In this document: piece by piece, positions 62,388 to 64,000 of the stretch | Layout of the letters: the number at the start of each line of letters is the position of its first letter | How positions within the stretch are numbered: the stretch's first letter is position 1 | Assembly: GCA_965261535.1 (NCBI GenBank) | Contig: OZ253469.1 | Span: forward strand, 3,596,001 to 3,660,000 | Length of the DNA: 64,000 nt | Direction: 5' to 3' | Source: VXNE01 sp965261535 | Lineage (GTDB): Bacteria > Pseudomonadota > Gammaproteobacteria > Pseudomonadales > Azotimanducaceae | Translations under genes and position numbers: made by a program | Notes under the pieces: model-generated | Database searches by the model: none | The model's input: only the letters and a program-made list of their open reading frames with translations | What the model was told of the DNA's origin: nothing

Positions 62388-63578
62388 TCAGATCGTTTTA
62401 GATTCGCGCAGGGCGGCGATTTCGGTGTCGCTGATGCCGACTTCCCGAAGCACGTCGTCGGTATGCGCTCCCAGTTCGGGCACCCCGCCGGAGGGCTCCA
62501 GGGGCGTCGCGCTCATGCGGATCGGCGTGGCCACGATTCCGCGGCTGTCGCCGTGATCGTCCACGGCTTCGGTGAAGTAACCGTTCTCCCACGCGCCGGG
62601 GTCGTCTAGCGCCTGTCGATGGTCGCGCACCGGCGCGTAGCGCACGCCGGTGTCGCGCAGCGCGTCGCACCAGGCGTCGGTGGTCCGGGTCTTGAACACC
62701 TGAGCCAGTTCTTCGCGCAGCCAGGCGTGGGTTTCCGGCGACATTTCCCGGTGTTGCAGGCGTTCGTCCAGGGTCAGATCGGGGCGTTCGAGCGCCACGA
62801 AGAATGCGTCCTTTTCCCTTGCTCGCACGCCGACGATGGCGATCCCGCCGTCGGTCGTTGGAAAGATGTTGTAAATGGTCCTGATGAGCGGATGACCGGA
62901 GTTCGAACGCCCCGCAACCTGATCGGTCAACAGCAGGTGCGTGTATTCGGTGGCTTGCGCCCAGATCTGCCCGCCGAGCAGCGATACGTCGACCTGCTGT
63001 CCGCAGCCGGTGTGGGTTCGGTGGTGCAGCGCCGCCAGGATCCCGGCGACCATGTTCAGCGAGCTGATGTGGTCGGCGATAAAGATGGCCACGGGCGACG
63101 CCGGATCGCCATCGCGGCCCGTGGTGCTGACGAGTCCGCCGGCAGCTTGCGCCGCGAGATCGGCGCCTTCGCGCGCCGCGTCCGGTCCCAACGATCCGAA
63201 GGTGCTTCCCTGGGCGCAGATGATGCGCCCATTGACGGCACAGAGATCGTCATGGCCGAGCCCCCACCTTTCCATCGTGCCCGGCGTGAAGTTGCTGATG
63301 ACAATGTCGGCGTCTTGAACCAGCCGCTTGAAGATCGCGGCACCCTCGGGGTGGCGCAGGTCCAGGGAAACGCTGCGTTTGCCTCGGTTGCACGCGGCGA
63401 AAACGGCGCTGCGCGGGTCGCCGGGCGCAACGCGGATATTGCGGCTGAGGTCGCCGAACCCCGGGAGTTCTATCTTGACGACATCGGCGCCCATATCGCC
63501 GAGAAGCGCCGCTGCCTGGGGGCCCTGTATCAACTGACCCGCCTCGAGAACCCGGATGCCGTCTAGTGCCCCGGCCAT
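62388..63578 (-). CDS. Family III CoA-transferase (CaiB/BaiF)
   Basis: The 396-residue protein has the family signature DGIRVLEAGQLIQGPQAAAL and LLGDMGADVVKIELPGFGDL. NRGKRSVSLDLRHPEG and NFTPGTMERWGLG follow. The catalytic Asp lies in REGADLAAQAAGG near residue 155. The C-terminal domain holds DDPGAWENGYFTEAVDD. Enzymes of this family move CoA between carboxylic acids (formate/oxalate, carnitine, bile acids and others). Its start overlaps the end of the RecQ gene by 16 bases. The substrate is not predictable. Confidence 0.85.
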   Translation of the reverse strand: MAGALDGIRVLEAGQLIQGPQAAALLGDMGADVVKIELPGFGDLSRNIRVAPGDPRSAVFAACNRGKRSVSLDLRHPEGAAIFKRLVQDADIVISNFTPGTMERWGLGHDDLCAVNGRIICAQGSTFGSLGPDAAREGADLAAQAAGGLVSTTGRDGDPASPVAIFIADHISSLNMVAGILAALHHRTHTGCGQQVDVSLLGGQIWAQATEYTHLLLTDQVAGRSNSGHPLIRTIYNIFPTTDGGIAIVGVRAREKDAFFVALERPDLTLDERLQHREMSPETHAWLREELAQVFKTRTTDAWCDALRDTGVRYAPVRDHRQALDDPGAWENGYFTEAVDDHGDSRGIVATPIRMSATPLEPSGGVPELGAHTDDVLREVGISDTEIAALRESKTI

Positions 63579-64000
63579 GAAAGCTCCTCCCTGATCTCTT
63601 CTTGTGTCTCTTCTTGCGCAGAGTTCTCTCTGGCGTCCCCAGGCTCGACCTTGGACTGAGCGCTCTCCCTTTGGAGGGCGTCGAGGAATGCCGCGCCGTA
63701 GCGTTGGAGTTTAGCCTGCCCGACGCCGTGTATGGTCAGCATCTCCTCGAGGGAGGCCGGACGCCGATGCAGCATTTCCTTCAGCGTCGCGTCGTGGAAG
63801 ATCACGTAGGGCGGCACGCCCGCCTCCTCCGCCAGGCCCCGTCGGCACTGTCGAAGTGTTTCCCAAAGGCCCTCATCTTTTGCATCGACCGTGAACACCT
63901 CGCGCTGCGTGGCGGACCGGGCCCGGGGTTTGGCGGATGCATCTCTGCGTAGCTGCACCATTTTTTCGCCGCGTAGCACACCTCTGGCGTCGGCGGTCAA
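63563..64000 (-). CDS. recQ: RecQ DNA helicase, C-terminal part with HRDC domain
   Basis: The minus-strand frame enters at the window edge and reads ADARGVLRGEKMVQLRRDAS, the end of the RecQ winged-helix domain. LWETLRQCRRGLAEEAGVPP and YVIFHDATLKEMLHRRPASL then make an HRDC domain (EMLTIHGVGQAKLQRYGAAF). An acidic tail rich in EE and QEE follows. RecQ unwinds DNA during recombination repair. The helicase core lies beyond the window. Overlap with the CoA-transferase start by 16 bases suggests one transcript. Confidence 0.8.
   Translation of the reverse strand: MTADARGVLRGEKMVQLRRDASAKPRARSATQREVFTVDAKDEGLWETLRQCRRGLAEEAGVPPYVIFHDATLKEMLHRRPASLEEMLTIHGVGQAKLQRYGAAFLDALQRESAQSKVEPGDARENSAQEETQEEIREELSWPGH

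Noticed and set aside
1..64000. CRISPR array
   Set aside because: No regularly spaced direct repeats with unique spacers were seen anywhere; the repeats found are pairs only.

Overview
The window is GC-rich chromosomal DNA from a Gram-negative bacterium, most likely a gammaproteobacterium. The evidence is a TonB-dependent receptor with an EEIVVTGSRI-type N-terminus, a CreD-like inner-membrane protein, a RecQ helicase tail with an HRDC domain and a Coq4-like ubiquinone protein. I could not fix the order or genus. One gene reads as a selenoprotein, so the host should have the selenocysteine machinery.

Layout. 1-11.9 kb is mostly metabolic: Coq4-like tail, a winged-helix/nucleotidyltransferase, a broken NTF2-GH32 glycosidase with an NTF2-like neighbour, two low-GC secreted proteins, a broken phytanoyl-CoA dioxygenase-like gene, an Nramp-like transporter / acyl-CoA dehydrogenase / SDR cluster and a DUF3500 lipoprotein. 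12-24 kb mixes toxin-antitoxin genes, transposase and gene remnants, a DUF4143 ATPase, a selenocysteine peroxiredoxin, a luciferase-like oxidoreductase with an MFS exporter, and a XamI-like restriction-modification pair. 23.8-31.5 kb is a minus-strand block: TonB receptor, methyltransferase, M28 peptidase, Bcp peroxiredoxin, sterol-reductase-like membrane protein and SDR.

31.6-53.4 kb is a dense defence island. It holds an ABC-type ATPase plus PD-(D/E)XK-like nuclease pair, an ImmA/IrrE protease with an AT-rich operator, a decayed DUF6361 / phospholipase-D / helicase cassette, a single-chain type ISP restriction enzyme (LlaGI-like), and a complete type III CBASS operon (TRIP13 ATPase, two small HORMA-type genes, CD-NTase, nuclease-SAVED effector). 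A Xre-ImmA fusion regulator and a PIN protein lie divergent to the CBASS operon. IS481 and integrase remnants mark the right edge.

53.6-64 kb returns to housekeeping: isoaspartyl peptidase, a candidate small RNA with clear promoter and terminator, tRNA-like structures upstream of a slipin, a VOC protein, a zeta-toxin module with partial duplications around it, a large helical-repeat protein, a CreD-like protein, a CoA-transferase and RecQ.

At least nine genes carry frameshifts, many at short homopolymers. Either this is a decaying accessory region or the assembly has residual indel errors; the two must be separated before calling any of these loci dead.
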